Assembly: GCF_013403915.1 (NCBI RefSeq) | Contig: NZ_JABFDI010000018.1 | Coordinates: forward strand, 1 to 64,000 | Length of the DNA stretch: 64,000 nucleotides | Source: Winogradskyella pacifica | GTDB taxonomy: Bacteria > Bacteroidota > Bacteroidia > Flavobacteriales > Flavobacteriaceae | Reading direction: 5' to 3' | In this document: piece by piece, positions 62,528-64,000 of the stretch | Numbering within the stretch: the first letter of the stretch is position 1 | Layout of the letters: each line of letters begins with the position of its first letter | The notes under the pieces: model-generated | The model's input: only the letters and a program-made list of their open reading frames with translations | Databases searched by the model: none | What the model was told of the DNA's origin: nothing | Made by a program: the position numbers and the translations under genes

Positions 62528-63940
62528 TTAAATAGTCGTTTTGCGTTGATCTAATTCTGCCCTAATTTCATTAGCTTTTTCTTCTGTTATATCATAATTG
62601 CGCATTATATACATAGCTATAAGTGTACCAACTATTGGTAATCCTGAAAAGAATAAACGTAAACCTGTAATTGCTCCTTCTGGCTGTACTTGGAGTACAG
62701 AATCAAATCCTATAACAGTCAAAATTGTACCACTTAACCCACCTGCAATTCCGAAACCAAATTTTACCATCCACCAGTATATAGCACCGAAAACTCCTTC
62801 TCTACGTTTCCCCGTTTTTAATTCATCTAAATCAATAACATCTGCTGTCATAGACATCATAAGGGTAAATAATCCACCGATTCCAAAAGAGAAAAATGGT
62901 AATGCAAATAAAAACATATAGGGTTTACCAGGGATAAACAGAAACCAGAGCATAATATACCCTATAACAGAAACACCTTGTGACACCATAAAGGCCTTTT
63001 TCTTACCTAAAACTTTCGACATTTTAGCCACTATTGGAATTACTAAAAACGTCGTCACCAAAGCACCAATACTTCCAAATAAAGTAGGCCAAATACCTGC
63101 AGCTGTAGCATCTCCATTAAAGAGGTAATACACAATGATAAAAAACGTAAAACTAGCTACGGTATTAAAAGCATTGAACACAAAAAATGTAGCAAAGCAA
63201 AGCTTTTTAAAAGGTACTGATTTAAAAGCCTCAACAAAGTTACTACCGATTTCCTTTAAGCTACCACCAATGTTTTTAAGCGTCAGCGAGGAATAATCTT
63301 CATTGACTGTTGATCTACTTTTAATAAAAATAGCAGGAACCATTGCGCAAATTGCAAATATAATGCCGACCCAAATAGCCAATTCTCTTACAGCCCCATC
63401 TGCCGACGGATACCATTCTGGATCATACATAATAACCCAAAACCAAGGAGCTATTACCCAAGCCCATTGACCAATCCATTGTGAAACTGCCATGATACTT
63501 GTACGCTCATGAAAATCATCACTCATTTCATAACCCATTGCTACGTAAGGCACGCTAAAAATGGTTAAACCCAAATAAAACAGAAACGATGTCAATAAAA
63601 AATACCAAAAATTATAATCGAGCGAACTCTCTCTAAATAATTGCCACATAATGATAAAGGCAATACCCATAATTATAGCTCCTATAAAAACATATTGTCG
63701 TCGTCTTCCCCAACGCGATTTGGTATTATCAGAAATATACCCCATAATTGGATCTGTAATAGCATCAAAGATTCTTGGCGCTAGTGATACCACTCCCCAC
63801 ATCCAACCTGGAAAACCTAAATCCTTAACTAAAACCACAATGAATATACCAATAACAGCTGGAAACATTTGGTTAGCAAGCATACCTAATCCAAAAGCGA
63901 TTTTCTGGCCTAAAGGAACTTTATTGGCTATGGTAGACAT
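62528..63940 (-). CDS. GPH-family sugar:cation symporter (MFS)
   Basis: A membrane transporter of 470 residues and 12 helices. The GPH hallmark DPIMGYISDNTKSRWGRRR lies near residue 60, and the second half has a matching GKKKAFM. It takes up sugars with Na+ or H+. It is 22 nt upstream of the GH17 gene on the same strand, so the substrate is probably glucose or laminari-oligosaccharides released by that enzyme. Confidence 0.92.
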   Translation of the reverse strand: MSTIANKVPLGQKIAFGLGMLANQMFPAVIGIFIVVLVKDLGFPGWMWGVVSLAPRIFDAITDPIMGYISDNTKSRWGRRRQYVFIGAIIMGIAFIIMWQLFRESSLDYNFWYFLLTSFLFYLGLTIFSVPYVAMGYEMSDDFHERTSIMAVSQWIGQWAWVIAPWFWVIMYDPEWYPSADGAVRELAIWVGIIFAICAMVPAIFIKSRSTVNEDYSSLTLKNIGGSLKEIGSNFVEAFKSVPFKKLCFATFFVFNAFNTVASFTFFIIVYYLFNGDATAAGIWPTLFGSIGALVTTFLVIPIVAKMSKVLGKKKAFMVSQGVSVIGYIMLWFLFIPGKPYMFLFALPFFSFGIGGLFTLMMSMTADVIDLDELKTGKRREGVFGAIYWWMVKFGFGIAGGLSGTILTVIGFDSVLQVQPEGAITGLRLFFSGLPIVGTLIAMYIMRNYDITEEKANEIRAELDQRKTTI

Positions 63941-63946
63941 AATTAT

Positions 63947-64000
63947 TTAGTTTTTAGTTGGAATTATTATTGTCTGAATAGCTTGTTGATTAATGTTCAC
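63947..64000 (-). CDS. 3' end of a gene running in from beyond the window
   Basis: On the minus strand the frame is open from the window edge to TAA at 63949-63947: a C-terminal peptide with QQAIQTIIIP. It ends seven bases before the symporter start codon, so it is probably the previous gene of the same operon. The hydrophobic end resembles a beta-sandwich C-terminus such as that of GH30 enzymes in laminarin loci, but 17 residues cannot prove a family. Confidence 0.4.
   Translation of the reverse strand: MNINQQAIQTIIIPTKN

Overview
The window is a 64 kb chromosomal stretch from an AT-rich member of the Flavobacteriaceae (Bacteroidetes), most likely a marine, polysaccharide-degrading species. 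The evidence is a gldA gliding-motility ATPase gene, a protein with a type A T9SS sorting domain, GLPGLI-family proteins, CarboxypepD_reg/TonB-type outer-membrane proteins, Bacteroidetes promoters (TTG then TAnnTTTG) with few Shine-Dalgarno sequences, and a GH17 laminarinase next to a sugar symporter. No rRNA, tRNA, CRISPR array, transposase or prophage gene was seen. It reads as a stable core chromosome.

Layout. (1) 0-4.4 kb: aromatic amino-acid operon on the minus strand (pheA, aminotransferase, tyrA, aroA-chorismate mutase). It is preceded by an unannotated leader peptide and a transcription attenuator. (2) 4.4-7.6 kb: gldA with a small membrane protein, then a head-GIN lipoprotein, an acyloxyacyl hydrolase-like protein and a 31-residue membrane peptide. 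(3) 7.6-14 kb: sulfite reduction and siroheme operon (ferredoxin, ferredoxin reductase, precorrin-2 dehydrogenase, uroporphyrinogen methyltransferase, siroheme reductase fused to HEPN, PAPS reductase, DUF2061) with an Rrf2 regulator. (4) 14-21.3 kb: metK behind a SAM-II-like riboswitch, a 2TM-DHFR fusion, a CBM48 protein, a TonB_C-like protein, thyA, a nucleoside transporter with a periplasmic head, and a bifunctional nuclease. (5) 21.3-32 kb: etfBA, pdhB, a DUF5686 protein, cysE-cysM, soluble pyrophosphatase and membrane pyrophosphatase. (6) 32-41 kb: a large outer-membrane protein, three GLPGLI paralogues and a small secreted protein, divergent from a two-component system across a promoter region with GTTAAC repeats at 10-bp spacing. 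(7) 41-57 kb: housekeeping and envelope genes (deoxynucleoside kinase, App1-like phosphatase, DPP-IV-like peptidase, fabD, lspA, amidohydrolase, galE, DegT aminotransferase, waaA, alkB, M20 peptidase). (8) 57-64 kb: an acidic/basic repeat lipoprotein, then a laminarin-type locus (LacI regulator, T9SS glycan-binding protein, a remnant of a second T9SS protein, GH17, GPH symporter, and the 3' end of another gene).

The most informative observations are regulatory: the Phe/Tyr attenuator before pheA, the SAM-II-like element before metK, a shared motif near the Rrf2 gene and the sulfur operon, a perfect 22-bp palindrome over the etfB promoter, the GTTAAC array between the sensor kinase and the GLPGLI cluster, and a three-way-junction RNA between etfA and the nuclease gene.
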